From Antedon mediterranea (lineage: Eukaryota > Echinodermata > Crinoidea > Comatulida > Antedonidae), in NCBI RefSeq assembly GCF_964355755.1, contig NC_092671.1:38581304-38645303 (forward strand): DNA of 64,000 bases. The letters run 5' to 3'. A program made the translations under genes and the position numbers. Below, one piece after another: positions 15,617 through 26,059 of the stretch. Below the pieces are notes generated by a model, which worked only from the letters and a program-made list of their open reading frames with translations, did no database searches and was not told where the DNA came from. Within the stretch, counting starts at the first letter, position 1. The number at the start of each line of letters is the position of its first letter.

Positions 15617-16300
15617 GCATGATAGTATTGGTATGATGCAAAAGCATGTTCACACTGGTAAAATCTGGAATGGAACTTCCATCTATAGTAAAGTGTGTTT
15701 ACATTGCTATTGTAAGGAAGCATGTTCACACTGGACCAGGTCCAATCTATAGTGAAGTGTGTTCACATTGCTATTGTGAGGAAGCATGTTCACACTGGTC
15801 AAATCTATAGTGAAGTGTGTTCACATTGATATTGTGAGGAAGCATGTTCACACTGGTCAAATCTATAGTGAAGTGTGTTCACATTGCTATTGTGAAGAAG
15901 CATGTTCACACTGGTAAAATCTATAGTGAAGTGTGTTAACATTGATATTGTGCGGAATCATGTTCACACTCGTCAAATCTATAGTGAAGTGTGTTCACAT
16001 TGATATTGTGAGGAATCATGTTCACACTCGTCAAATCTATAGTGAAGTGTGTTCACATTGATATTGTGAGGAATCATGTTCACACTCGTCAAATCTATAG
16101 TGAAGAGTGTTCACATTGATATTGTGAGGAATCATGTTCACACTGGTCAAATCTATAGTGAAGAGTGTTCACATTGATATTGTGAGGAATCATGTTCACA
16201 CTGGTCAAATCTATAGTGAAGTGTGTTCAAATTGATATTGTGAGGAAGCATGTTCACACTCGTCAAATCTATTCACATTGCTATGATTATGTTCACACAC
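15617..16300 (+). repeat. Satellite array, ~58-60 bp unit, about 11 copies
   Basis: Each unit contains GAAGCATGTTCACACTGGTC, then AAATCTATAGTGAAGTGTG and TTCACATTGATATTGTGAGG. Starts of the CATGTTCACACT word recur every 58-60 bp from about 15720 to 16250; the first unit is longer. Degraded units trail to about 16560. Sequence drift between copies is small, so expansion is fairly recent. Nothing else is seen up to 16933. Confidence 0.92.
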
Positions 16301-16933
16301 TAGTATATGGATTCAGAAACCTATGATGAGGTAGTATGTTAAAATTTAAATTACTATTGTGGCATGCTACAATCAGGAATGTGTTTTAATTGGTCAAACC
16401 TTAAAATGCGTTTACATCGCTATGATGTAGCTTGACATTTCTACAATGAAGAAATGTGTTCACCTTGCGATAACAAAACGCACCACATCATCAGAAAGTG
16501 TTCTTATTGGTAAAATCTAGCAATTCCCTTACATTGCACCATAATGAAAGCTTACGCTACATGCTGCTTGAACTATGACCTATTATTGCTCTACAAATTA
16601 TATATATATAAAAAGAATAAATTGCACATTGTTAATCAACTGGTATAATGATTTAGGTTTTAAATTCTTTCAATCTCATTGTAATAGACAAAGCAAAAAC
16701 AACATCTATATGATGATGGAAGGAGTGTGTTAGGGAATGAGTGATAAATAACAACAATAGCATGACTGGAGAAAAGACAACACACACATTGGAAGAAAAC
16801 CATCATTTAGCCATACATAAATAATACAATAAATTAATACATCCTCATTTTGTTATAAATGTCACCAAATACATAAGTACCAATAATAACTAGACTAGTT
16901 AGGTTATCTGAGTAAAAACAATGAGCTATATAA

Positions 16934-17073
16934 AGCGTGGTTCCCACTAGCGACGCAAGGACGTAACGCAACGCAAGTGAATTGACCAATCACAAGCGAT
17001 GGCTTATTCGCTTGTCATTGGTTAAAACGCTTGCGTTGCGTTAACGTCCTTGCGTTACGTTCTAGAGTCTGCT
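16934..17073. mobile_element. Foldback MITE family B
   Basis: Left end AGCGTGGTTCCCACTAGCGA is intact and the right end (TACGTTCTAGAGTCTGCTT) is decayed. The inner arms AAGGACGTAACGCAACGC and their complement are almost perfect. Confidence 0.82.
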
Positions 17074-17279
17074 TGATTGAATATAAATACATTACAAAAG
17101 AAACAATGTTGAAATACAATAATACAAATAACCAAAATAATTGGTACAGTAATGTGACTTATTAGTATAGTTGTGATAGTGTATTCAAAATTCTGTATTA
17201 ATTTGTTTGATTGGATATCAAAAAAATTAATTATTTCACCCTTTATTAAATAATACCATACAAAGTGGTACATTAATTG

Positions 17280-17505
17280 CCATAAAGATGTATTGTCTCC
17301 CTGAAAAAAATAATTCCTACAATATTTTTTTTTAATATGCCATTTTAATGCCAGCCAAGGGTTTTTGGTTGAATTTAATCATTTATTTTGTCATTTTATA
17401 ATTTGTTTTTCTATGGAAGAGATTTACTACAAAATAACCTATTCAAAGTCTGATTTAATTAATCTTCATTTTTCATGTTTTTGGGGGACAATACATCTTT
17501 AAAGT
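17280..17505. mobile_element. MITE family C
   Basis: Inverted ends ATAAAGATGTATTGTCTCCC and GGGGGACAATACATCTTTAA bound an AT-rich, non-coding interior. It resembles the copy at 28060-28291 in length and interior words (TATGCCATTTTAATG). Confidence 0.75.
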
Positions 17506-17625
17506 TAGTTGTTACTTTTGATCTGTAGCCATACTTTCCCCTTCTTCATTGTGTTATTTTGGATAAAAAAAAGCTGCTCAGGAATTCAAACAGTTGTAAA
17601 AGCATATAAGAATCTACTTCCCTTA

Positions 17626-20600
17626 TTACTGCATGTTACTGTTTGTATCTAAAACTGCGTTAATATATTGAAAGCTGACTCTCTCCATCCAAGTGACAGT
17701 GTTGGGTTTTATGTAACCACCTTCGTAGAAACCAAGATGGCCGCCATGTTTGGTTGTTACGTACATCGCCTTGTCTGCTGTTTTTATGTAGGAATCAGGC
17801 GTTGTGTTGTACTTTGGTGGAATAATGGCATCATCTTCAGAATTTAGCATCAACATTGGTATAGTCACCTTTAAAAACAAATTATTATAAAATAAGGCAT
17901 AAATAAATCTAATCTAATTATCAAATAATATTATATAAACAGATAAATTTTAAAACTTTTTTACAGCCATGATAAAAAAAGCGAGGGCGCTATGACAATC
18001 AAAATATATTTCAAACCCAATAAATAGATGGAATTACACACAACTGTATATTTCAATATATTAGGGCTACTATCTATTTGACTAGAGAACCTTTGAAAAA
18101 TACTACAGCAGACACCTAGGGACCCACTAAAAGAGGGGGGGGGGGGGGGGGGTGTGGTAACTGTTACTTAATATTGACCTTATTGACCTTCTCAAAACTT
18201 GAAAGTAAGTACATAAAATTACCTTGTGAATGTGATTACTAGAACTACACCAAGAATAGAAATCATCCAAATTATCAAATCCAAGCATTTTTCTAAAAAA
18301 AAGTAAAACAAATTCATTATAGTTTGCAGTGTCCCAAAAAACTATATGAAAATTAAAATATAGAATTCATTATGACATTGCACCTACTGTTTTTTATCCC
18401 GGAACAACTTCCCCCCGCCCCCACCCACACGAAAAATAAACCCCACATTTTTGCATAAGCTTGCATTACAAAATCCTTGTTTTTAACCATAGAGTGAATA
18501 GTATCCTTTTTTCACAGTGTTTTACACCAGTGGAGAGTACATTAGCTTACCTGTTTAAATGCTCATCTATATGTACTAAGCTGGTAGACTTAAAAATTTC
18601 TTCTACATCATACGAAACATCGGCACAACCATTTTTCTTCCTGAAAGCTGTAGCGCCCTCGCCAAATAACATATGGCTGTTGCGGCGGATGTATTTCTTT
18701 AGGTTTTCTGCCATCATGAAGCAGTATAAACGACGGAATCCGTCCCACTCGTGCAGAACATCCTTTGCCCTGAAATATTCAGTAAATAGTTTTTATTATA
18801 TAACATCTAAACAAATTCCTGTAATTTGATTGGACGATTGTGGGTCAGATGGTGTGCAATAGTACGCACAATTGAACAGGCATTCAATAGTATATTTTTT
18901 CGTGTACGAAAAAAAAATCTTTTCGCAACATTTTTTTTAATACTATTGCTTTAGAAATACAACAGCACCACCTATTTTGTACTTTCGCAGTGAAACTTGA
19001 ATGTTATGAAATATAACCTTTCATCATTCACCTCATGCCATTATTTGTACCATTACACTCATAAACATTCATTACTTGTATATTTTTTAGACAAATTGAG
19101 GTTACACAAATTATCTCTTGATGTTAGATTTTAAAGATCAAATTATGATTTCAATATTACAAAATTAATAAAAACTTACAATGTAATGTCATATCCTTGG
19201 CATATAGATAAGGCACACTCAAAGTGTTTCTGGCGCTGAGGTTTTTCACCTAGATACTTGACAACGATGTTAGCTCCCATGCTGAAGCCAACAGCTATCA
19301 GTTTAGATGACGCAAAGTTCTTCAAAACATAGTCAACCATTCCTGCATATTCCTCAGTACCACCTGGAAAAAAAACCAATATTAAGCAGTATTATAATGC
19401 ACTTATTAATAAGCTAACTGAAAATGTATCTTAAGCTCTGTCTACACTATCAAAAACTAGTTTGACAAAAAAAGTGTGATGTGCCAAAATATGGTAGTGA
19501 TATGACATCATCATGTCCATATATGGGCACATCACATTTTGTTGTCACATAGAGTTTGATAGTGTAGACAGAGCTTTACAAAGTGAGTGGGATTTGTATA
19601 TAGAACAAAGGGTCACAGCAACAAAATGGAAAAACAGATTGTATATGCAGACTTTCTCACAAATGCGGTGGATTATCTACCTCATATAGCATCAGAGACT
19701 CTTGGAAAAAATGAAATATTGGGAGCAACACATAGAGGGCTATCATTTTTACAAAATATATCCATACTTAGAGGGTGCTATTAAAATAATTCTAGCACCA
19801 GTGGCCATATCATAGAATAGGATAGGCCATATGATAGAATAAAAAATAAATAAAAAATTAAAAAAAAAAAAGTCTTTGTTTATGTAGAGCATCTTGTGTA
19901 TATGTTTGTCTTGTGAATGGGATTGCCACCTTTGAGAAGGATAGTGAATGAATTTCACTTGTGGTTATCCTTGGCAATTTGCCTAAAATGAGAATATCAC
20001 CAATCACACTTAAGTATCATATTAAGTATTTTACTTAACTCAATAAATATTTAAGTATTTCCTTTAAATTGTATTCACTTAGATAGGAGATTTTTTTAAT
20101 TTTAAGGGTTTTAAATGGTGAATTAGCCTAAGTGTGAATAGTGAATATGGCCACAGCATCTTTGGGAGGTCTGTAGCATTATCAACTTGCCATAAGTAAA
20201 GATCCTTGGAGTTGTAAGTTTGTGTGACTTTAGCACACCTAGATGGTTGAGCACTACCATTCGGTAGCCATTTTGTTGACCATACCATGCAAAAGTTTCT
20301 ATGTAGGAATTATCACTTGTGTTAGCAATACCAGGTGCTATGCAAATTGTATAATCATCTGAAAAGATAACAAAAAAATGATTGTATTATTATATTACAT
20401 AACCACATTTGTCAGTACTTTTCACTACCTGCTCAACACAAACTCATTTTAAGTAAATTTACAAAAACATTTAAAAAAGAATAAACCACCCTTGCTTACC
20501 GTTACTTGAATGAGTTTTTTCTGGCTCAAAAATATCAAAAGTAAATGTCGTCTTATCAGGTAAAACAACAATCTTTCTGGTTCTGCTTCTGGTTCTTTTT

Positions 20601-21178
20601 TTTATAGAATGCTTTTTAAAACGACCATGTTTGGCGTATATAAACGTCTGTAAATGCCCACTTTTCCCCCATAGTAAAGTTGGTTGATATCTGTGGAAAA
20701 GTTATGGAAATTAAACTAAGTTTAGAAATAGTTACTCTCAGAGGAACTGGTGATAAGCATTGAGCACACGAGCTACAATATGTTACAATAATTGCTTACA
20801 TTTATGATTTTCAGTGGTGTAACAGCTATGAGTGCTCACTGGCTAAACCCAGGGGTCCCTTAAGCTCGGGGCCCCAGAGCATGAGCAGTCCAATGTAACT
20901 ACTCAGCATTGGAAGGAAGGCCTCTAATCCTGTGCGTTATGCCACTGTGATTGTTACTTGGCCTACATTTTATCAATTATAAAAGTGTTAACTACTTACA
21001 TTTCATTTAATATCGGACATGCTTTCTTTACTTCACAGTTGAACTTTGTTTCTTTGAACTTTACTGTTGGAGGTACAGCCCTTGTGTTCAGATTTAAAAT
21101 CTTCATTAAAATGTACAGAATAATTGCCAGAGCAACAAGGTAGATTGAATCCATCCTGTCAATCTTTGAACCAATCAA
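17626..21178 (-). CDS. ABHD2: Acylglycerol lipase ABHD2
   Basis: Seven exons in transcript order: 21178-21000, 20690-20500, 20358-20191, 19363-19180, 18769-18551, 18292-18223 and 17868-17626 (1254 nt, 417 residues). A hydrophobic N-terminal anchor (IYLVALAIILYILMKIL) precedes the alpha/beta-hydrolase domain. Family stretches include WGKSGHLQT, PGIANTSD, GYRMVVLNHLG, FTYGGTEEYAGMV, nucleophile GFSMGAN (Ser ~206), KYLGE, CQGYD, NSEDD (Asp ~349) and KHGGHLGFYEGG (His ~381). Human ABHD2 has 425 residues and Ser207, so this is full length. The enzyme is a membrane-bound monoacylglycerol hydrolase known in vertebrate sperm physiology. Intron 3 appears to be GC-AG. Intron 1 holds a hAT MITE and intron 3 a MITE A. 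A later in-frame ATG at 21154 is a possible alternative start. Confidence 0.93.
18135..18152 (+). repeat. Poly(G) tract, 18 nt
   Basis: Uninterrupted G run in the last ABHD2 intron. It is poly(C) in the transcript. Confidence 0.95.
19434..19575. mobile_element. MITE family A with TTA target duplication
   Basis: Best-preserved copy: ends AGCTCTGTCTACACTATCAA and TTGATAGTGTAGACAGAGCT are exact complements. It is flanked by TTA at 19431-19433 and 19576-19578, in ABHD2 intron 3. Confidence 0.9.
20812..20947. mobile_element. hAT-type MITE
   Basis: Ends CAGTGGTGTAACAGC and GTTATGCCACTG are imperfect inverted repeats. It is related to the better copy at 51181-51373, and its target duplication is no longer exact. 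It lies in ABHD2 intron 1. Confidence 0.7.
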
Positions 21179-21354
21179 CTGCTACTAAAATGCCTATTCA
21201 ATCATTCTATATAAAAAAAGAGATTCCACTTTATTTTTTTGTTGTCCTTTTTTCATGTGTATATCATGACGTTGATTGGGGCAGGGAGAGGATAACATCT
21301 AATCATGGATTAATTCCTTAATCCATGATCTAATCTAGCCATGGTATGATAGAT

Positions 21355-21480
21355 AGGCTAGGCCATAGTCAATATGGATTACGGCCGCTTGTTCAATAAC
21401 GGTAATTTGTATGGAACGCCGTGTGCGCTTTGATTGTCGTTGTTTTGTAATCTTTGATTGTCATTGTTTCGACAGGTTTT
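21355..21480 (+). repeat. Left arm of a 1.8-kb inverted-repeat structure
   Basis: About 120 bp containing CCATAGTCAATAT, TTTGTATGGAACGCC, TGTGCGCTTT and AATCTTTGATTGTCATTG. All recur in inverse order and orientation at 23027-23150. Lies just upstream of ABHD2 exon 1. Confidence 0.75.
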
Positions 21481-22104
21481 CTTTTTCTCAGACGTAAATA
21501 ACAATCTACATTATTATGTAATATATTCTCTTTTTTTACAGATTGAATGTGATACGTTCTTTTAAACGAAATGGCGAATTGATGATTACTTACTTTAACT
21601 GTTCTAAATGATATACAATATATGTTTAATGAAGTCAATATTAAAATACACTGTGGTGTTTGTATTGTATATTAATATAATATATAATAAGCCAATTATT
21701 AAGAATAGTGTATATATTTTTTCAATAAAGTATCAAAATATATATATTTGTTATTGTATATTAATTAATTAGTAAAGTAACTACTGTAGTACGTGTTCGC
21801 AATCATAATTTAATTACAATAACATGATGACATCAATTTAATTATTTAATATAATATCCTAAATTGTTTTATACCTTCAGATATAAAAATATTGATCAAT
21901 TTAAAATGAGTTTTAAATAATAAAATAAGATGCAAGTGTTTGTACGGTACGGTAATTAATTACGCGAATTTCTGCTAATAACTCGACTGGCGGCCGGCCA
22001 GGAACAGTGCTGTAAAAGGTCACGTTTTCGTCTCACGTTGCTTTATTGAAAACACAAACAATGTATTACAATGGAATATAACACACCCTATTACTAATAA
22101 TAAA

Positions 22105-22870
22105 AACCAAGATTCGATAGTACAGTGTAAATGAAATATAAATATTCGGCAATACCGTACGTAAATTATTAATGCCATACTGTATAAAGATTCGATCGTA
22201 TGTAAAATGAGATATAAATATTCGGCAATACCGTACTTAAATTATTATTGCAATACTGTATGAAGATTCGATCGTATGTAAATGAGATAAAAATATTACG
22301 TACGTAAATAGTGCAATACTGTATAAAGATTCGATAGTATGTAAATGGGATATTAATATTCGGCAATACCATACGTAAATTGTTAATGCAATACTGTATA
22401 AAGATTTGATAGTATGTAAATGAGATATAAGGATTCGGCAATGCCGTACGTAAATTATTAATGCAATACTGTATAAAGATTCGATAGTAGTAAATGAGAT
22501 ATAAATATTCGGCAATACCGTACGTAAATTATTAATGCAATACTGTATGAAGATTCGATAGTATGTAAATGAGATATAAAGATTCGGCAAAACCGTACGT
22601 AAATTATTATTGCAATACTGTATGAAGATTCGATAGTATGTAAAAGAGATATAAGGATTCGGCAATACCGTACGTAAATTATTAATGCAATACTGTATAA
22701 AGATTCGATAGGAGAGTGCTCAAGAAACGTCGGGTCAGTTCAACATTATTTTTTCCCTTCACTGCCAATGTATTTTTTTTTTAAAAGAGATATAAAGGTT
22801 CAATAGTACTGTAGATTATGATGCAAACGTAAATTATTAATGATTCGATAGTATGTAAATATATTTAGTT
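22105..22870. repeat. Tandem repeat, ~75-bp unit, about nine copies
   Basis: Each unit carries GCAATACTGTATAAAGATTC, GATAGTATGTAAATGAGATA and TTCGGCAATACCGTACGTAA. GATTCGAT recurs about every 75 bp from 22190 to 22700, then units decay. One junction (about 22712-22785) is interrupted by unrelated sequence. Open minus-strand frames here are by-products of the repeat. Confidence 0.92.
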
Positions 22871-23026
22871 AGTTAATATTAAAATACAAATAAAATATAC
22901 ATTGATTTATCGGCAGGCAAACTTAATAATTATTATAGAATCATAAAGATTCGATAGTACATGATTTAGCTTTATTTATTGGTTTGACCATACATACAGC
23001 TGTAACTCAACTCGCCATAGGCCATG

Positions 23027-23150
23027 GTGTTGACAATGACAATCAAAGATTAAAGCGCACATGGCGTTCCATACAAATGACGATATTAAACAGGCGGCCG
23101 TTTTGGTTGGCGGCCGCTTCGACCAATATTGACTATGGCTAGGCTAGGCC
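23027..23150 (-). repeat. Right arm of a 1.8-kb inverted-repeat structure
   Basis: Inverse complement of the 21355-21480 arm: CAATGACAATCAAAGATTAA, GGCGTTCCATACAAATGACG and CAATATTGACTATGGCTAG. A duplicated GGCGGCCG word separates two sub-blocks. Confidence 0.75.
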
Positions 23151-23197
23151 GGCTAGGCTTTCTTAGCTATAGAGAGGGGGCCCATCTCAGCTCCTAA

Positions 23198-23376
23198 AGC
23201 TTGGTTCCCACTAGAACGTAACGCAAGGACGTAAACGCAATGCAAGCGTTTTAACCAATGACAAGCGAAGTTATAGACAGTTAGCAATCACAAGCGAATA
23301 AGCCATCGCTTGTGATTGGTCAATTCACTTGCGTTGCGTTACGTCCTTGTGTTGCGTCGCTAGTGGGAACCATGCT
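23198..23376. mobile_element. Foldback MITE family B
   Basis: Ends AGCTTGGTTCCCACTAG and CTAGTGGGAACCATGCT, with long complementary inner arms (ACCAATGACAAGCGAA and TTCACTTGCGTTGCG types). Flanks read TAA and TAT. Confidence 0.87.
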
Positions 23377-23763
23377 TATAACTAGGCTAGGCTAGGAATC
23401 ACCAACCGGCCTGATATATTGCTTTAGAGGCCTAGCCTAGGCCATCCAGTGAGTCTATACTAGCTAGGCCTATCTAGCTAGCTAGCTAGGTAGGTGGTAC
23501 TAACTACTTTTATTCTAATTCTACCTTTTACGCTTAACTAGGCCTAACCCCGGATGGATTCCACTTACCTCTCTTGTCTTAACTTATTATTGTCTTAAAA
23601 TAAACCAAAAAGTAGCTCACGGTGGTGTGATGAGATTTATTACACAACAACTTTACATCCCCTATCTCTTTTATTATCAGCTCTACATCCGGAATCGTCC
23701 ATTATTCCATAGGGGTTAAAAATAAGAGAAAAGAAGAAAAGAGACACGGAAAGTCGCGAACGA

Positions 23764-24345
23764 TATTATTATTATTTATTCAGGCAAAAGATACATTTTA
23801 CAAAATATAATACAAATCAACAAATTAAACAAACACAACGCAAAAGAAATATAAGTCACTAGCTGTCAGGAAAGCACAAAAGCAGCCTAAGCCACTGTCA
23901 CCAATTAGGTGTGTACCTCCTCCAACCAGTGACTAATACAAATAATAGTAATAATAGATAATGATAAAGTTAATATCTTAAAAAAAAAAAATAAATGAAA
24001 TTATATTAAGCCTATAGTTTATATATGTATATGCTAAATTAAATTATAAATAAACAACTATAAAATAAAATTATTTTTTAATTTACATTAAAATATGTTT
24101 TAAATGTTAATACTAAATTGAGTACAAAGTACTGTAATATTTCATCCCAATTGTTTATCCCAATTGTTTATTAACTTTATCAACGGGTAAGTAATGTTCC
24201 CTTAGGTTACTTTTAAATGTACTCCATTTTGATAAGATAAAAGCATTCTTAAATCCATGGGTAATGCATCCCAAAGTCTACAAAACCGTACAGGTAAGCA
24301 ATGCAGTGCACTATCAGTCCGATAAATGTTAATATTTCCTGATGA
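23764..24345 (-). mobile_element. LINE 3' relic (reverse transcriptase tail)
   Basis: On the minus strand a broken frame reads CRLWDALPMDLR, the LWNxLP-type motif common near the C terminus of non-LTR retrotransposon ORF2 proteins. An AT-rich 3' part follows, ending near a TTATT-rich junction. No complete domain remains. Confidence 0.6.
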
Positions 24346-24351
24346 CGATGG

Positions 24352-24760
24352 TTTTTTTTTTTATATGTGAACTTTATTCAATCAATCGTACATTTGTTAT
24401 AATGGTAACCACAATAAGGTATAATATTACAGTAGATTTTTACAAACAAAAAAAACAAGACCAATATAAATATAAATTATAAAATATATACAATGATTAT
24501 TTACAGTAATGATAAAAATAAAAATTAATTGTTTACATTGACTATTATTGGAAACAGAAGTTGAATAATATTCAATGGTTAATATTAATCAGTTCATTTA
24601 AGTATTCATTGTTCATATTTAATGCTTTACATACAAATAATATGCTAAAAAAATCTCTGAGGGAGTTTAAGTCCATCATTTTTAGCCGAAGAAGTCTCTG
24701 ATCATATGGCTGTTCAAGTCGATGTTGATGCAAAATCATTCGAGTCAATCATATCACGTC
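24352..24760 (-). mobile_element. Second LINE 3' relic
   Basis: Minus-strand frame RLEQPYDQRLLRLKMMDLN continues to a stop, again the pattern of a non-LTR retrotransposon C-terminal tail. The 3' side ends in a TTTATTCAATC-type segment and an A/T run next to the relic at 23764-24345. Confidence 0.55.
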
Positions 24761-24869
24761 CGATACATCGGACGGACTGACATTTAAATCTAATCATAGA
24801 ATATCTCTATGATTTCAATAGCAGTGACGTAAAATTTGATTATCATTTGAAAAGTTTGATTAGAAAAAA

Positions 24870-24908
24870 TATAATATCGATATAATTATTATATAATTAT
24901 ATCGATAT
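24870..24908. repeat. AT-rich perfect palindrome with two ATCGAT cores
   Basis: ATATCGATATAATTAT and ATAATTATATCGATAT face each other around a TATA centre. Likely to extrude as a cruciform. No gene is nearby. Confidence 0.85.
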
Positions 24909-26059
24909 ATGAAGTCTGAATAATGGGGGAAACATAGTCGGAAATTTTCTCTTTTTCTACGTTTATTCATTTCACATTCATTTATACTATTATACGAATC
25001 AAGTAATAGAGATAAAGTGTAATAGCCTCAATTTGAATTAGTCGCTATACAATTTTATGAATGTGTATAGCCAAAATTATGTTGTTTTTTTTTGTTTCCG
25101 ATCCTGCTAACTAATGAGGACAACCTAATACTGAAAATTGTTTTAACGATTTTAATGTCACGTCACAATGTGTATATTTATGTGAGAAATGAATTTACAA
25201 CACGTGCCATTTTGTAGACCCGGTTTCACACTGCATTTCAACGGCGCATGAGTGTGGTGGACGCGCGCATCATAACTTTGATGATTTATTACCAAATTTA
25301 ATAATTAGTAACATGCAAACAAACTCATCTTTGCTCGAAAGGTCCACATGTACAAATTAAGGTTTCCATTTATAATGATGGGCGGCAATGGCTATAATAT
25401 TCTAATGCGAACTAAATAAAGTTCATATACATAATTTTTTTAATACATTTTATAATTTCATATAATATCTCTATAAATCCGTCTAGACATAAATTTGCTA
25501 TTGGGTGAAACATGCTCACAAGCGATTTCGTTACCGTAGAAACGACCTTCGTGTGTCTGTGTGAACGACTACTGAGAAGGACATAGAAGTAACGTGATCT
25601 GTTTAACACGCTTCATAGCGTGTAAAAACGAGATATCGTCTGCCTGTGTGTTCATGCAGCCTGTCAACAAACCTCAGTTTGAACAGGATTTTGGAATTGT
25701 TGGACTTTGTTTGAAACATTTTGTTGAGTTTTTGCCGTGTCTTCCATTTGAAAATGCAATAACTTTGTTGAAAACAATGAAGTTACTTCTGTAATTATAA
25801 TAACACTTTTGCAAGAACCATCGGTGAATGTTTTCAAACTGGTGTAAAAAATTGCTCAAATTCGCTCAGTGTAAAAGCGGCCTAGCTTGATGACCGTGTA
25901 CACACAATAGACTGTTCCTGCTGCGTCGTGTGAATGCGGTAATCAGCTATCGCACAAGCCTGGCCAAATGAACAGTGTGTTGCAAGTTTTACGCTCGAGT
26001 TTGTGATCGTCACAGTATTGCATAAAAAAACAACCGGCTTTTAAAGTAAACAATTTACA
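24909..26059. other. Intergenic, possibly an old transposon
   Basis: Words CCCGGTTTCACACTG near 25218 and CAGTGTAAAAGCGGCC near 25868 are imperfect inverted repeats and could bound a ~660-bp element. I see no gene. The last ~150 bp would hold the promoter of the Harbinger-like gene. Confidence 0.35.

Noticed and set aside
15617-16300. CRISPR array
   Set aside because: Units are contiguous with no unique spacers, and the DNA is clearly animal.
18461-18829. 122-residue plus-strand ORF
   Set aside because: Antisense of the fifth ABHD2 exon, which has clear family similarity on the minus strand.
22169-22665. Two overlapping minus-strand proteins with repeated TYYRIFIQYC
   Set aside because: They are frames through the ~75-bp tandem repeat and have no other support.
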